Source of the DNA: Acidimicrobiia bacterium
GTDB lineage: Bacteria; Actinomycetota; Acidimicrobiia; Acidimicrobiales; Poriferisodalaceae
Assembly: GCA_022827265.1 (NCBI GenBank)
Contig: JAJDTF010000131.1
Coordinates: forward strand, 1-64,000
DNA: 64,000 nucleotides
Reading direction: 5' to 3'
Shown here: piece by piece, positions 1-8,084 of the stretch
How the letters are laid out: each line of letters starts with the position of its first letter
Position numbering within the stretch: position 1 is the stretch's first letter
Translations under genes and position numbers: made by a program
The notes under the pieces: model-generated
What the model was told of the DNA's origin: nothing
Seen by the model: only the letters and a program-made list of their open reading frames with translations
Database searches by the model: none

Positions 1-122
1 CCGGCGCCCTTGCGCAGTAGACGCAGCGCCGCCTTGTTCAGTGAGACACCTTCGCGTTGGGCGAGGCGCCGCATCGCGTCCTCAAGATCCTCATCGAAAC
101 CTCTGACCGTGAGTTGCTTCAT
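1..122 (-). CDS. RHH-type antitoxin, N-terminal part (cut by window edge)
   Basis: The visible 40 residues read MKQLTVRGFDEDLEDAMRRL followed by AQREGVSLNKAALRLLRKGA. This is the pattern of a small ribbon-helix-helix antitoxin: a short beta strand, an amphipathic helix, then a second helix after the SLNKAA turn. Such proteins bind DNA as dimers, repress their own operon and neutralise a toxin, often of the PIN family. The ATG at 122 is preceded by AGGAG with 7 nt spacing. The rest of the gene and any toxin lie beyond the left edge, so the toxin type is unknown. The promoter and a palindrome lie just upstream. Confidence 0.75.
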   Translation of the reverse strand, partial: MKQLTVRGFDEDLEDAMRRLAQREGVSLNKAALRLLRKGA

Positions 123-149
123 GTTCGAACTCCTGAGTGAGGCAATTAT

Positions 150-176
150 GAGTCATTATAGGTCGCTATATGACTC
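150..176 (-). promoter_or_regulatory. Palindromic operator over the -10 box of the RHH antitoxin gene
   Basis: GAGTCATTATAG (150-161) and CTATATGACTC (166-176) form a near-perfect inverted repeat with a 4-nt centre; one arm carries one extra base. On the minus strand a consensus TATAAT box (160-155) lies inside the left arm, 32 nt before the ATG. No good -35 is seen. A palindrome over the -10 of an antitoxin gene is the usual autoregulatory arrangement. The operator role is inferred. Confidence 0.65.
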
Positions 177-181
177 AACCA

Positions 182-1591
182 TCATGCGTCAGTTGCTCTG
201 GTGCTGCTTTGGGCCGATACCGACCGGACGACTTCTGGTTCTTGGCTGTCGCCGGTCGTGAATTCGGCGAACAGCCTGCGAGCGACGTCGTCGAGCCGTG
301 CACGCACTACGGTCCCGTGGTCGTCGTGGGTCTCCGAGAGCACTTCGCCTTCGCGGTGCACCGCGGCGAGGGCGTCGCCTCGGGAGTAGGGGATGCGCAG
401 CTCGGTGACCTCGGTGAGGTGCCGGAGACGGTCGCCGACAGCGAGCAGGAGGTCCTCGACGCCGTCGCCGCTGCTGGCCGAGATCGCATGGGAGCCCTCG
501 TAGCGCTCCAGCAACTGCCGCACAGTCCCGCCATCGGCGGCGTCACACTTGTTGAACGCGATGAGCTCTTCGACGTCGCCGGCGCCGATCTCGCGCAGCA
601 CCGAGCGCACCACATCGATGTGCATCTCCGGCTCCGCCGCCGAGGCGTCGACGAGGTGCACCAGCAGGTGGGCCTCGGCCACTTCCTCAAGCGTTGACAT
701 GAACGCCTCGACCAGCGATGTGGGCAGCTTCTTGATGAACCCGACCGTGTCGGTGACGAGCACCGTCTCGCCGCCAGGCAATTGCAGCCGCCGGGTGGTG
801 GCATCGAGCGTGGCGAACAGCCGGTCTTCCACCAGCACATTGGCCCCGGTGAGGCGCCGCAGCAGGGTCGATTTGCCGGCGTTGGTGTAGCCCACGATCG
901 CAACCGTGTGGTAGCGGGACCGACGCCGAGACTTGCGCTGGTTCAGCCGGGTGCGCCGCAGCCCGCGCAGGTCTTTCTCGAGTCGAGCCAGCCGCCGCTG
1001 GATCCGTCGGCGATCCACCTCGAGCTGGGTCTCGCCCGGCCCCCGTGTGCCGATGCCGCCCGCCTGCTGGGAAAGTTGCCGCCCGCGCCCGCGCAGCCGG
1101 GGGAGCCGGTAGCGGAGCTGGGCCAGCTCCACCTGCGCCTTGCCTTCCAGCGTCGTGGCGTTCTGGGCGAAGATGTCGAGAATCACCGCGGTGCGGTCGA
1201 GCGCAGTGCGCTTCAGTATTCGCTCCAGGTTGAATTGCTGCGCCGGCGACAGCTCGTCGTCGAACACCACGGTGTCGGCATCGTGCTCAAGCGACGCGTC
1301 CAGGATCTCGTCGGCCTTGCCCCGTCCCACGAACGTTGCCGGGTCAGGCGCGTCCCGCCGCTGAACAATCCGCTCCACCGAGTCCGCCCCCGCGGTGTCC
1401 ACCAACCGCTCCAGCTCGTCGAGGTTGGCGTCCACCTCATCAGCAGTCCGCTCCGCCAGCTGCACCCCCACGAGCACGATCTGCTCCCGAAAAGCCCGAT
1501 CAATCAGCCCCGACTCAGCCCCCCCAAACTCCCCAAATGCCCCCCGATGACTCTCGTCGCCCGTTTGGCCCACGTCGTCAGACTCAGCCAT
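182..1591 (-). CDS. hflX: GTPase HflX
   Basis: HflX is a translation-factor-family GTPase that binds the 50S subunit and helps split or rescue stalled ribosomes in the cytoplasm. The 469-aa product has the HflX N-terminal domain, the conserved linker GGIGTRGPGETQLE (about residues 178-191), a basic helix, and the G domain with G1 GYTNAGKS (234-241), G3 DTVGF (281-285) and G4 NKCD (347-350). I place the start at the ATG at 1591, which overlaps the dapF stop as TGATG; an ATG at 1624 would lie inside dapF. It is the last gene of a dapF-hflX unit, ending 60 nt before the RHH antitoxin start. Confidence 0.95.
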   Translation of the reverse strand: MAESDDVGQTGDESHRGAFGEFGGAESGLIDRAFREQIVLVGVQLAERTADEVDANLDELERLVDTAGADSVERIVQRRDAPDPATFVGRGKADEILDASLEHDADTVVFDDELSPAQQFNLERILKRTALDRTAVILDIFAQNATTLEGKAQVELAQLRYRLPRLRGRGRQLSQQAGGIGTRGPGETQLEVDRRRIQRRLARLEKDLRGLRRTRLNQRKSRRRSRYHTVAIVGYTNAGKSTLLRRLTGANVLVEDRLFATLDATTRRLQLPGGETVLVTDTVGFIKKLPTSLVEAFMSTLEEVAEAHLLVHLVDASAAEPEMHIDVVRSVLREIGAGDVEELIAFNKCDAADGGTVRQLLERYEGSHAISASSGDGVEDLLLAVGDRLRHLTEVTELRIPYSRGDALAAVHREGEVLSETHDDHGTVVRARLDDVARRLFAEFTTGDSQEPEVVRSVSAQSSTRATDA

Positions 1592-2598
1592 CAAGATTCC
1601 AGTGACGGTGCGCCTAGTGGCCACACATGGTTGCCGAGGTGCTCTACCCAGACGCTGAGGATGGGGTGACCGTCGCCTTCGTCGGTCGAGACGGTCGCCT
1701 CGCCGCCGGGCATCTCAACGAGAGTTTCTGCGTCGGGCACCACGAGACTCCAGTCCCGTGCACGCACAGCAGCAGTGACCGCACCGGTGCCACACGCCTG
1801 CGTTAACCCTGCGCCGCGTTCCCAGACGGACATGCTGATCGACGACGAATCCGCCGAATCGGAGTCTTCGCGCCCCGTCTGCCAGATGAACTCGACATTG
1901 ATGCCGCGAGGAAAATGTGCTTCGAACGCTGCACCCAGATCGGCGGTGTCGCGTGCGTTGATCGGCCGACCAGCGTTGATCACGAGATGCGGATTGCCGA
2001 CGTCGCCGGTCTCCCGCTGCACGCTTCCGAGGGCCCGCCGGATGTGCTCGTCGAGTGAGGCCGAGATGTCCGGTCCGGGGGCCACGTGAGGCATGTGGAC
2101 CTCGGCGAGCGGATCGCGGAGCTCGACTGAGCCGTCCTCGGCTGTGGCGAGTTCGGCACTCAAGGCCACGCGCCTCACTCCGTCCGCCGTGTCAACGGTA
2201 AGTGCGAGGAGCTCGTCGGGCGCTTCGGCACCGTCACTACTCTCCATGCCCCCAACGAAGGTGCGGGCGACCTCATTGGCCAAGCACGCGAGTCCGTTGC
2301 CGCTCACTTCCGCTGACGATCCGTCGGAGTTGAACAGCGTCATCCCTACGCGCCTGACTTGTGGTCGGGAAGCTGTTTCGTCAGCCTCCGAAGCCGAATT
2401 CGGTTGCGTAACACTCATGCCAGTAGCCAGGATCAAGCCGTCGGCACCGATGCCTGTGCGTCGATCGCAGGTCGCTCGTGCGAGCTCGGCCAAGTCGCGG
2501 ACGCGCCGTTCGAGATCAGCTTTCTCGGCGTCACTCAACAGAGCGACGAGAAAGTCGTTGCCGAGACCCTGATGCTTGGCGAGCCCGAGTGCGTTCAC
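1591..2598 (-). CDS. dapF: Diaminopimelate epimerase
   Basis: DapF interconverts LL- and meso-diaminopimelate for lysine and peptidoglycan synthesis, without cofactor, using two cysteines. The 335-aa product shows GLGNDF near residue 12, RRTGIGADG near 46-54, the first active-site Cys in GNGLACLANE (C105) and the second in TQACGTGAVTAA (C269), with VGNPHLVI between. It is longer than the usual 270-290 aa because of acidic insertions around residues 62-80 and 115-130. Translationally coupled to hflX downstream through TGATG. Confidence 0.95.
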   Translation of the reverse strand: MNALGLAKHQGLGNDFLVALLSDAEKADLERRVRDLAELARATCDRRTGIGADGLILATGMSVTQPNSASEADETASRPQVRRVGMTLFNSDGSSAEVSGNGLACLANEVARTFVGGMESSDGAEAPDELLALTVDTADGVRRVALSAELATAEDGSVELRDPLAEVHMPHVAPGPDISASLDEHIRRALGSVQRETGDVGNPHLVINAGRPINARDTADLGAAFEAHFPRGINVEFIWQTGREDSDSADSSSISMSVWERGAGLTQACGTGAVTAAVRARDWSLVVPDAETLVEMPGGEATVSTDEGDGHPILSVWVEHLGNHVWPLGAPSLES

Positions 2599-2985
2599 AG
2601 GTCCATTGTCACACCTGGACCCGGAAATTCACGAGCGAATTCTCAGGTAGGGCAAAGAACTGGACCGGCGAGGGGTGGGCGGGGGCAGGGGTGCCCACGC
2701 GCAGTCATGAAGCGCCCCCAGGCCCACGCGACGTGACCAAAAGGCGCTTCATCTGTTTGAGCATGGGTGCCCCTGCCCCCGTGCACCCCGGGCGCACGTC
2801 CGGAGTCAGCGCATCGTGGTTACCGTGTCGGCGTGGTCAGTAAGCGCGAGAAGTGGCCGATACGTGCGTGGCGAGAGATCCGGCGCCGGGCGGACTGGTT
2901 GTTGGACGTCCTGCACTTCTGGTCGTGACCCGGGGATTCCCAGCAAAGCTGCCGTTTACACAGAATCGGGTCGCTGCCCGAAGCG
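2599..2985. other. 387-nt intergenic region with a nested inverted repeat
   Basis: This gap between the SDR gene and dapF, both on the minus strand, holds the nested inverted repeat at 2681-2780 described separately. A 31-codon GTG frame at 2833-2928 on the plus strand was seen but has no ribosome-binding site. Nothing else was recognised. Confidence 0.5.
2681..2780. repeat. Nested inverted repeat (two concentric hairpins)
   Basis: The outer arms GGGGGCAGGGGTGCCCA (2681-2697) and TGGGTGCCCCTGCCCCC (2764-2780) are complementary except for two central bases. The inner arms ATGAAGCGCC (2707-2716) and GGCGCTTCAT (2743-2752) are perfectly complementary. There is no T-run after either side, so this is not a standard intrinsic terminator. 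It could end SDR transcription, stabilise an RNA end, or be a small palindromic repeat element. Confidence 0.6.
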
Positions 2986-3945
2986 CTACGTCGTGGGTTC
3001 GCGCTGGCCGTAGTTCTTGAAGGTGTCGCCGATCGAGGTGGCTACCGAGGCCAGCTTCGAACGACCCTCGTTCAGCCGCGGGGCCATGGCGGTCAGACCC
3101 TCGACAGTCCAACGGCCCTCGGTGACGATGATGTCGTCGTCTGACAGCGACCAGCCCTGGTAGAGGCCGACCTCGTTGGCGCCCACATGGAACACGCCTC
3201 CAGTGAACGGGCAGTCTTCCGTCGACAGGTACGCCACCAGCGGGCTGACGTTGGCCGGGTCGTACACGTCGAACTGCGCGGGGTCATCGGGTGCCTTCAC
3301 CACGTCGCCCAGCCCGGGCGTCTGCAGCGTCAGGCGGGTGCGTGCCACCGGCGCCAGGCAGTTGACGCGCACGTTGTAGCGGGCGAGCTCGCCGGCTGCC
3401 ACGAGCGTCATCGCAGCAATACCCGCCTTGGCGCCCGTGTAGTTGAACTGACCCAAGTTGCCGAGCATCGCGCCCGATGCCGTATTGATGATCGAGCCGT
3501 TGACTTCCTTGCCCGCCTTGGACTGCTCGCGCCAGTACGCAGCCGCCCACCGGGTCGGACAGAAGTGGCCCTTCATGTGCACTTCGACGACGGCGTCCCA
3601 CTCCGGCTCGGTCATGTTGACCACGACACGGTCGCGCAGGATCCCTGCGTTGTTGACCAGCACGTGCAGGTCGCCGAAGGCCTCGACAGCCTGGTTCACC
3701 ATGCGCTGGGCGCCCTCCCAGTCGGTGACGCTGTCGCCGTTCGCTACGGCCTCACCGCCCATGGCCTCGATCTCGGACACCACCTCTTGCGCAGGTCCCT
3801 GGTCTGCGCCGGTGCCGTCGGCAGAGCCGCCGAGATCGTTCACGACGATCTTCGCCCCCTCCGACGCCATCAGCAGCGCATGCTCACGGCCGATGCCGCG
3901 GCCCGCGCCGGTGATCAGCACGACACGTCCGTCAAGTGCACCCAT
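2986..3945 (-). CDS. Short-chain dehydrogenase/reductase, HSD17B4-like
   Basis: This is an NAD(P)-dependent oxidoreductase of the classical SDR superfamily. The 319-aa product has the cofactor motif TGAGRGIG near residue 13, NNAG near 108, the catalytic Ser in NTASGAMLG and the YxxxK pair in NYTGAK. Its length, the sequence VVNDLGG after the first Rossmann half, and the C-terminal region resemble the dehydrogenase domain of peroxisomal multifunctional enzyme type 2 (3-hydroxyacyl-CoA dehydrogenases), so an acyl-CoA substrate is plausible but inferred. It stands alone, upstream of dapF and separated from it by a repeat. Confidence 0.85.
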   Translation of the reverse strand: MGALDGRVVLITGAGRGIGREHALLMASEGAKIVVNDLGGSADGTGADQGPAQEVVSEIEAMGGEAVANGDSVTDWEGAQRMVNQAVEAFGDLHVLVNNAGILRDRVVVNMTEPEWDAVVEVHMKGHFCPTRWAAAYWREQSKAGKEVNGSIINTASGAMLGNLGQFNYTGAKAGIAAMTLVAAGELARYNVRVNCLAPVARTRLTLQTPGLGDVVKAPDDPAQFDVYDPANVSPLVAYLSTEDCPFTGGVFHVGANEVGLYQGWSLSDDDIIVTEGRWTVEGLTAMAPRLNEGRSKLASVATSIGDTFKNYGQREPTT

Positions 3946-3967
3946 GTTGTTCTCCCGTCATGGATCC

Positions 3968-4044
3968 TGGAGCGGATGACCGGGGTCGAACCGGCGACCT
4001 CAACCTTGGCAAGGTTGCGCTCTAACCAACTGAGCTACATCCGC
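3968..4044 (-). tRNA. tRNA-Gly (GCC)
   Basis: A full cloverleaf on the minus strand: acceptor GCGGATG/CATCCGC, D arm GCTC/GAGC, anticodon stem CAACC/GGTTG with loop TTGCCAA (anticodon GCC), T arm GCCGG-TTCGACC-CCGGT, discriminator U and an encoded CCA. It has the usual bacterial Gly U73, unlike the second GCC tRNA at 43.5 kb. Confidence 0.97.
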
Positions 4045-4130
4045 GCGGCGGATCACTGTAGCAAGCGCCTGCCGCAGCGATGCGTGGAATCAGCAGGGTG
4101 TGGCCGCTCCGTCCGGATGCCTCGGGCCGG

Positions 4131-4355
4131 CTACTCCTCGGGAGGCCGCAGGTCGATGCGCAGCGTCAGGATCCCGTCGTCGAGGGTGGCGCTGGCATCG
4201 CCGATCATGGCGTAGTCCATGAAGTCGAGCTCGGCCTGACGGATGAAGTGACGCCGTTCCTCGCCCCCGATGGCGGGCAGGTTGCGCTTGCGCACCGCCT
4301 CGGCACGCTCGGCGAAGCGGGTGATCATTTCCTGTGGGTCGAAGGTCTCGCTCAT
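4131..4355 (-). CDS. Small conserved-looking hypothetical protein (74 aa)
   Basis: A 74-aa soluble, charged protein beginning MSETFDPQEMITRFAERAEA and ending DGILTLRIDLRPPEE, predicted as a helix-rich N-terminal half followed by a short beta-strand tail. No family is recognised with certainty. It follows the small membrane gene and metX on the same strand (gap 13 nt), so it is probably the last gene of the metX transcript, just before tRNA-Gly. Confidence 0.65.
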   Translation of the reverse strand: MSETFDPQEMITRFAERAEAVRKRNLPAIGGEERRHFIRQAELDFMDYAMIGDASATLDDGILTLRIDLRPPEE

Positions 4356-4368
4356 GTCGTTCTGGCTC

Positions 4369-4578
4369 TCATGATGGCTCGGCCGCGGTGCTCACGTCAC
4401 CTTCCCTCCGTCGTGGGGCCGTCCGGCGCAGGTACACGACGAATCCGGTCCCGCTCGCGGCGGTGAGTACGCCCAGCACCGCCACCAGCAGCCACCACAC
4501 GCCCAAGCCCGAGCCGACGGCCTCCGACGGCACGCTGGCGTGCCCATCGGCCAGCAGCGCCAAGCCCACGCCGATCAA
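4369..4578 (-). CDS. Small single-pass membrane protein (69 aa)
   Basis: The TTG start at 4578 overlaps the metX stop (TTGA), typical of coupled translation. The product has a weak hydrophobic N-terminus, one clear membrane helix around residues 27-50 (GVWWLLVAVLGVL onwards), then a basic stretch YLRRTAPRRR suggesting a cytoplasmic C-terminus. No family recognised; it could also start slightly later at a GTG. Confidence 0.5.
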   Translation of the reverse strand: MIGVGLALLADGHASVPSEAVGSGLGVWWLLVAVLGVLTAASGTGFVVYLRRTAPRRREGDVSTAAEPS

Positions 4579-5813
4579 CCGGTCGTTCCCGCAGAACCGG
4601 CATCGCTCTTGTAGATGTCATCGATGAACTCGCCCATCGGCGGGCCGGTCTGGTCTGGCTCGGTGAGGAAGCCGTCATGGCCGTTGTCGCTGTCGATGTC
4701 GACATGCTCGACCCGCATCGTGCCCCGGTTCTGCAGTGCTTCGACGATCCTGAGCTGCTGAGGCCGCGGGTAGAGGAAATCGGTGCGCACGCTCATCACC
4801 ATGGTCGGCGCGACGATGCGTGCGAGCGCGGCATCGGTGCCGCCACGGCCCCGCCCGACATCGTGCAGGTCCATCATCTTGTTGAGCACCAGGTAGGTGT
4901 TGGCGTCGAAGCGGGGCACGAACTTCGCCCCCTGGTAGTCGAGGTAGCTCTCGACGTCGAAGCGCTGCTCGAGCCGCAGCGGCAGCACCGGATCCTCGCT
5001 GTGGCGGGCGAACCGGCGATCGAACTCGTCGCCGGAGCGGTAGTGGATCATCGCGATCCGCCGCGCATTGGCGAGGCCACGATGGGGCCCGTCCCCGTCG
5101 GGTGCGTCGTAGTAGCGGCCGCCTCTGAAGTTCGGGTCGTCATAGATCGCCTGCCGCCCGACCTTGCTCCAGGCGATCTGCTGCGCGGACGCCTCCGCTG
5201 ATGCCGCGATCACGACCAGCGAGCCGACCCGCTGGGGGTAGGTGATGCCCCACTCCAGCACGGCCATGCCCCCCATGGAACCGCCCACGACGCTGAGCCA
5301 GCGGTCGATGCCGAGGTGCCGGCCGAGTGCCCACTGCGAGCGCACGACGTCACGGTTGGTGACCACGGGAAAATCGGGCCCGTAGCGCTCGCCGGTGGAC
5401 GGGTTCAGCGACGACGGGCCGGTGCTGCCTTGGCAGCCGCCGAGCACGTTCGCGCACACGATGAAGTAGCGGTTGGTGTCGAGCGGGCGGCCCGGGCCGA
5501 TGAAGTCATTCCACCAGCCCTCAGTGAGCTGAGCGGGCGGGTGTGCTGCGCCATGAGCGTGCGCATCGCCGGTCAGGGCATGGCAGACCAGCACGGCGTT
5601 GGACGCATCAGCGTCGAGTGCGCCCCAAGTCTCGTACGCGAGCACTGGCTTGTGGAGTACGCCGCCGCCCTCCAGCGTGAACGGACGATCCGGCGACAGT
5701 TCGAAGAACTGCCGATCGGCCGCGCCGAGGCCCGGGTGCCATGCACCCGAGGCGGGCAGCGGCCAGGCCGCCGCATCGTCGTTCGGGGCGCTCGCGCGCC
5801 TCGCACTGTCCAC
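4575..5813 (-). CDS. metX: Homoserine O-acetyltransferase (MetX family)
   Basis: MetX acylates L-homoserine with acetyl-CoA, or succinyl-CoA in some members, to start methionine synthesis. The 412-aa product is an alpha/beta hydrolase with the nucleophile Ser in VVGGSMGG (about S179), the Asp in VRTDFLYP and the His in DNGHDGFL. The substrate-binding segment NVLGGCQGSTGP is also present. The GTG start at 5813 is chosen because GAAGG lies 7-8 nt upstream and there is no closer alternative; the frame stays open far upstream inside the helicase gene, but that part has no MetX similarity. Acyl-donor specificity cannot be read from the sequence with certainty. Confidence 0.93.
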   Translation of the reverse strand: MDSARRASAPNDDAAAWPLPASGAWHPGLGAADRQFFELSPDRPFTLEGGGVLHKPVLAYETWGALDADASNAVLVCHALTGDAHAHGAAHPPAQLTEGWWNDFIGPGRPLDTNRYFIVCANVLGGCQGSTGPSSLNPSTGERYGPDFPVVTNRDVVRSQWALGRHLGIDRWLSVVGGSMGGMAVLEWGITYPQRVGSLVVIAASAEASAQQIAWSKVGRQAIYDDPNFRGGRYYDAPDGDGPHRGLANARRIAMIHYRSGDEFDRRFARHSEDPVLPLRLEQRFDVESYLDYQGAKFVPRFDANTYLVLNKMMDLHDVGRGRGGTDAALARIVAPTMVMSVRTDFLYPRPQQLRIVEALQNRGTMRVEHVDIDSDNGHDGFLTEPDQTGPPMGEFIDDIYKSDAGSAGTTG

Positions 5814-5855
5814 ATCTGAGCCTTCGTCCTGGGCCTTCGATTTCGGAGGCCGGGT

Positions 5856-5879
5856 TCCAGCGGCCAGATTGCCGCTGGA
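5856..5879 (-). promoter_or_regulatory. 9-bp hairpin in the metX leader
   Basis: TCCAGCGGC (5856-5864) and GCCGCTGGA (5871-5879) form a perfect 9-bp stem with a 6-nt loop, 42 nt upstream of the metX start and downstream of the helicase stop. There is no T-run. It may end helicase transcripts or be part of the metX 5' leader. I could not fit it to a known SAM riboswitch. Confidence 0.5.
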
Positions 5880-5922
5880 CAGGCAAGGGTACCGGTAGGC
5901 CCCGGTCCGTCTAAAGCCGTTT

Positions 5923-7092
5923 TCAGCGGCTGGCGTTGTCGCTGCTGGCCGCGAAGGCTGCGAGATCGTCGAGACGCTCGTCGTTCGAGAACATGTCGTG
6001 CAGTCGCAACCGCAGGCCGAGCCGGCGCTGCAGCTGGCGAACTTCGAGTTCTTCGTCCCACAGGAACATGGTGACGGCGGTGCCGCTGCGGCCCGCTCGA
6101 GCCGTCCGACCGGAGCGGTGCAGGTACGTCTTGTGCTCGGGGGGCACGTTGTAGTGCACCACCACGTCGACCTCATCGATGTGCAGTCCGCGGGCGGCGA
6201 CATCGGTAGCCACCAACGCAGCCAGCTTGCCCTTGGCGAAGTTGGCGAGCGCACGCTCCCGCTTGACCTGGGGCAGGTCGCCGTGAATGGCGCCTGCTTG
6301 CACTCCCGCCTCCCGCAGGTCACGGGTGAGCTGGTCGGCGCCCCGCTTTGTGCGGGTGAACAGCAGCGTGCGCCCGTTCGCCCCGATGATGCGGGCGGCG
6401 ACCCGCACCCGGTCCATCTTGTGCACCGACATGAACAGGTGCCCCATCTCCGAGACGGTCACCTCGCGTTCGGTGACTTCGTGGAAGACCGGGTCTCGCA
6501 GGTGCCGTTTCACCAGCGTGTCCACCACGCCGTCGAGCGTCGCCGAGAACAGCAGCGTCTGATGCTGGCCGTCGATGTGACGCAGCACCCACTCAACTTG
6601 GGGCAGGAAGCCCATGTCGGCCATCCGGTCGGCTTCGTCGACCACCACCCGCTGGATGCCCGACACGTTGACCGCACCGCGGTCGATGAGATCGATGAGC
6701 CGTCCGGGAGTGGCGATGACGACGTCCATGCCGTCCGACAGCAGCTCGATCTGCCGGTCGAGGTTGGTGCCGCCGTAGGTGGCGATCGACCGCAGGTCGG
6801 CTGCTTTGGCCAGCGGCTCGACTACGGCGGCGATCTGGTTCGCCAGCTCGCGGGTCGGCGTGAGCATGAGGGTGGTGGGGTGGCCGTCGGCGGCACGAGG
6901 CGTCAGCGCCAGCATGGGCAGGCTGAACGCCAGGGTCTTGCCGGAGCCGGTCTTGGCCTTGCCGCAGACATCCCGCCCGGTGAGTGCTTCGCCGATGGTC
7001 AATTCCTGGATGGCGAACGGCTCGGTGATTCCTTGGTCGGCCAGGGTGTCGCAGAGGGGTTCGGGTACGCCTAGTTCACTGAATGTTGTCAC
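5923..7092 (-). CDS. DEAD-box RNA helicase
   Basis: An ATP-dependent RNA helicase. The 389-aa core contains the Q motif region (FAIQELTI), motif I AKTGSGKT (about 45-52), Ia PTRELA, Ib TPGR, II VDEAD, III SAT, IV LLFTRT, V ATDVAARGLHID and VI HRSGRTARAG. There is almost no C-terminal extension, so it is a minimal helicase, unlike the longer DeaD/RhlE types with tails. The last gene before metX on the minus strand, about 110 nt away; its exact RNA target is unknown. Confidence 0.93.
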   Translation of the reverse strand: MTTFSELGVPEPLCDTLADQGITEPFAIQELTIGEALTGRDVCGKAKTGSGKTLAFSLPMLALTPRAADGHPTTLMLTPTRELANQIAAVVEPLAKAADLRSIATYGGTNLDRQIELLSDGMDVVIATPGRLIDLIDRGAVNVSGIQRVVVDEADRMADMGFLPQVEWVLRHIDGQHQTLLFSATLDGVVDTLVKRHLRDPVFHEVTEREVTVSEMGHLFMSVHKMDRVRVAARIIGANGRTLLFTRTKRGADQLTRDLREAGVQAGAIHGDLPQVKRERALANFAKGKLAALVATDVAARGLHIDEVDVVVHYNVPPEHKTYLHRSGRTARAGRSGTAVTMFLWDEELEVRQLQRRLGLRLRLHDMFSNDERLDDLAAFAASSDNASR

Positions 7093-7329
7093 GGGGGTCT
7101 TTTCGAAGGTCGTGGCCCAGGGGTTGCGCTGCCAGCTATGCGAACTGCGACAACGCTGGGCAGTGGGGCCACACGGCGAACTGCCTTGGCTGCCGAGTGT
7201 ATGGCAGCAGCGGTGCCTGACGGCGGAGCAGGGGTGCGCCGCACCGTTTGGCTACTAGTGCGCTGCGGCGTGCGCCGCTGGAAATGTCGCCGTCTTTCAG
7301 GGGGCAGACCACTACCCTGCGAAGTCCCG

Positions 7330-7400
7330 GGCGGAGTGGCCGAGTGGTTAGGCAGCGGCCTGCAAAGCCGTGTACGCCGGTTCGAATCCGGTCTCCGCCT
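7330..7400 (+). tRNA. tRNA-Cys (GCA)
   Basis: Acceptor GGCGGAG/CTCCGCC, short D stem GCC/GGC, anticodon stem GCGGC/GCCGT with loop CTGCAAA (anticodon GCA), T arm GCCGG-TTCGAAT-CCGGT, discriminator U. CCA is not encoded. Confidence 0.96.
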
Positions 7401-7479
7401 CGCCGGCCGACCGGACCCCCAACAGGCTGGAGCCGTCGGCCGAGCCATATGGGCACGGTGATAGCGTGAGCCGCCCTCC

Positions 7480-7553
7480 GGGCGATTGGCGCAGTTGGTT
7501 AGCGCGCTTGCATGACACGCAAGAGGTCACAGGTTCGACTCCTGTATCGCCCA
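7480..7553 (+). tRNA. tRNA-Val (GAC)
   Basis: Acceptor GGGCGAT/ATCGCCC, D arm GCGC/GCGC, anticodon stem CTTGC/GCAAG with loop ATGACAC (anticodon GAC), T arm ACAGG-TTCGACT-CCTGT, discriminator A, no encoded CCA. It lies 80 nt after tRNA-Cys and marks the left edge of an accessory patch, a common place for integration, though no duplicated tRNA end was found. Confidence 0.97.
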
Positions 7554-7563
7554 CCCCGGGCTT

Positions 7564-7599
7564 GTTTGCGAATTAGGTGGGTCGATGTTTGCGAATTAG
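7564..7599 (+). repeat. Two-copy direct repeat GTTTGCGAATTAG
   Basis: GTTTGCGAATTAG occurs at 7564-7576 and again at 7587-7599, period 23 nt, immediately after tRNA-Val. The core GCGAAT is shared with the 24-bp repeats at 8085-8180, in the same orientation, so the two clusters bracket the truncated gene at 7816-8019. Confidence 0.7.
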
Positions 7600-7815
7600 C
7601 CTCGAGCGCGCTCTGAGCGGGCGCGATGAGGGCCGAGTGGGCCTCACGCGTCGGGTCGGGGCCTGCCAGACGCTCCCTTGTCAAGCGGGGTGATTCAAGC
7701 TGCTGCGACGCATCGAGCAATGCCGCGACTGACACTCCATGAACTCGGCCGCCATGTCTTGCGTTGCTGTTCTCGGTCGTCCATCAGGACTTCCTCTCAC
7801 CACAAACCCCGACTG

Positions 7816-8019
7816 TCAACAACCTCCGTCAGTCTCAGATCTAGGAGAGGGACTGTCCGAGAAGTACCACCCCTTCGTGGCTCGCTGAAGGAAACCGCTC
7901 CGCGTGAGACGCTCTCGGTGGGTGCGCGACAACTCAGCAGACCGGATCACGCGTCCGTCGCCGAGCACGTGTGCGAGTTCGGCCAACGAAGAGGCCAGTT
8001 TCTCGTTCGGGGTGGGCAC
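7816..8019 (-). pseudogene. Truncated N-terminus of a Fic/AbiEi-like protein
   Basis: A GTG start with an ideal GGAGG four nt upstream begins a 67-codon frame. Residues 5-48 (EKLASSLAELAHVLGDG, ELSRTHRERLTRSGFL, KGWYF) resemble the winged-helix, AbiEi-like N-terminal domain that precedes Fic domains in some bacterial proteins. After WYF the similarity stops and the frame ends at a stop within 15 residues, so the catalytic part is missing. The good start signal with an abrupt end suggests a gene truncated by deletion or rearrangement. The family assignment is from memory of the motif and is moderately sure. Confidence 0.5.
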
Positions 8020-8084
8020 TGGGCCTCCGGCACCGGTATGGCTCTTGCGGCCTGCGAGATCGATGCTAGCCCGCTGTGTGCTCG

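Noticed and set aside
2833-2928. Possible 31-aa GTG frame (VVSKREKWPIRAWREIRRRA onwards) on the plus strand
   Set aside because: No ribosome-binding site, no known family, and the length is expected by chance in this GC-rich gap.
5814-5922. Possible SAM-type riboswitch before metX
   Set aside because: Only one simple 9-bp hairpin is present; the conserved core elements of SAM classes I, II and IV could not be found.
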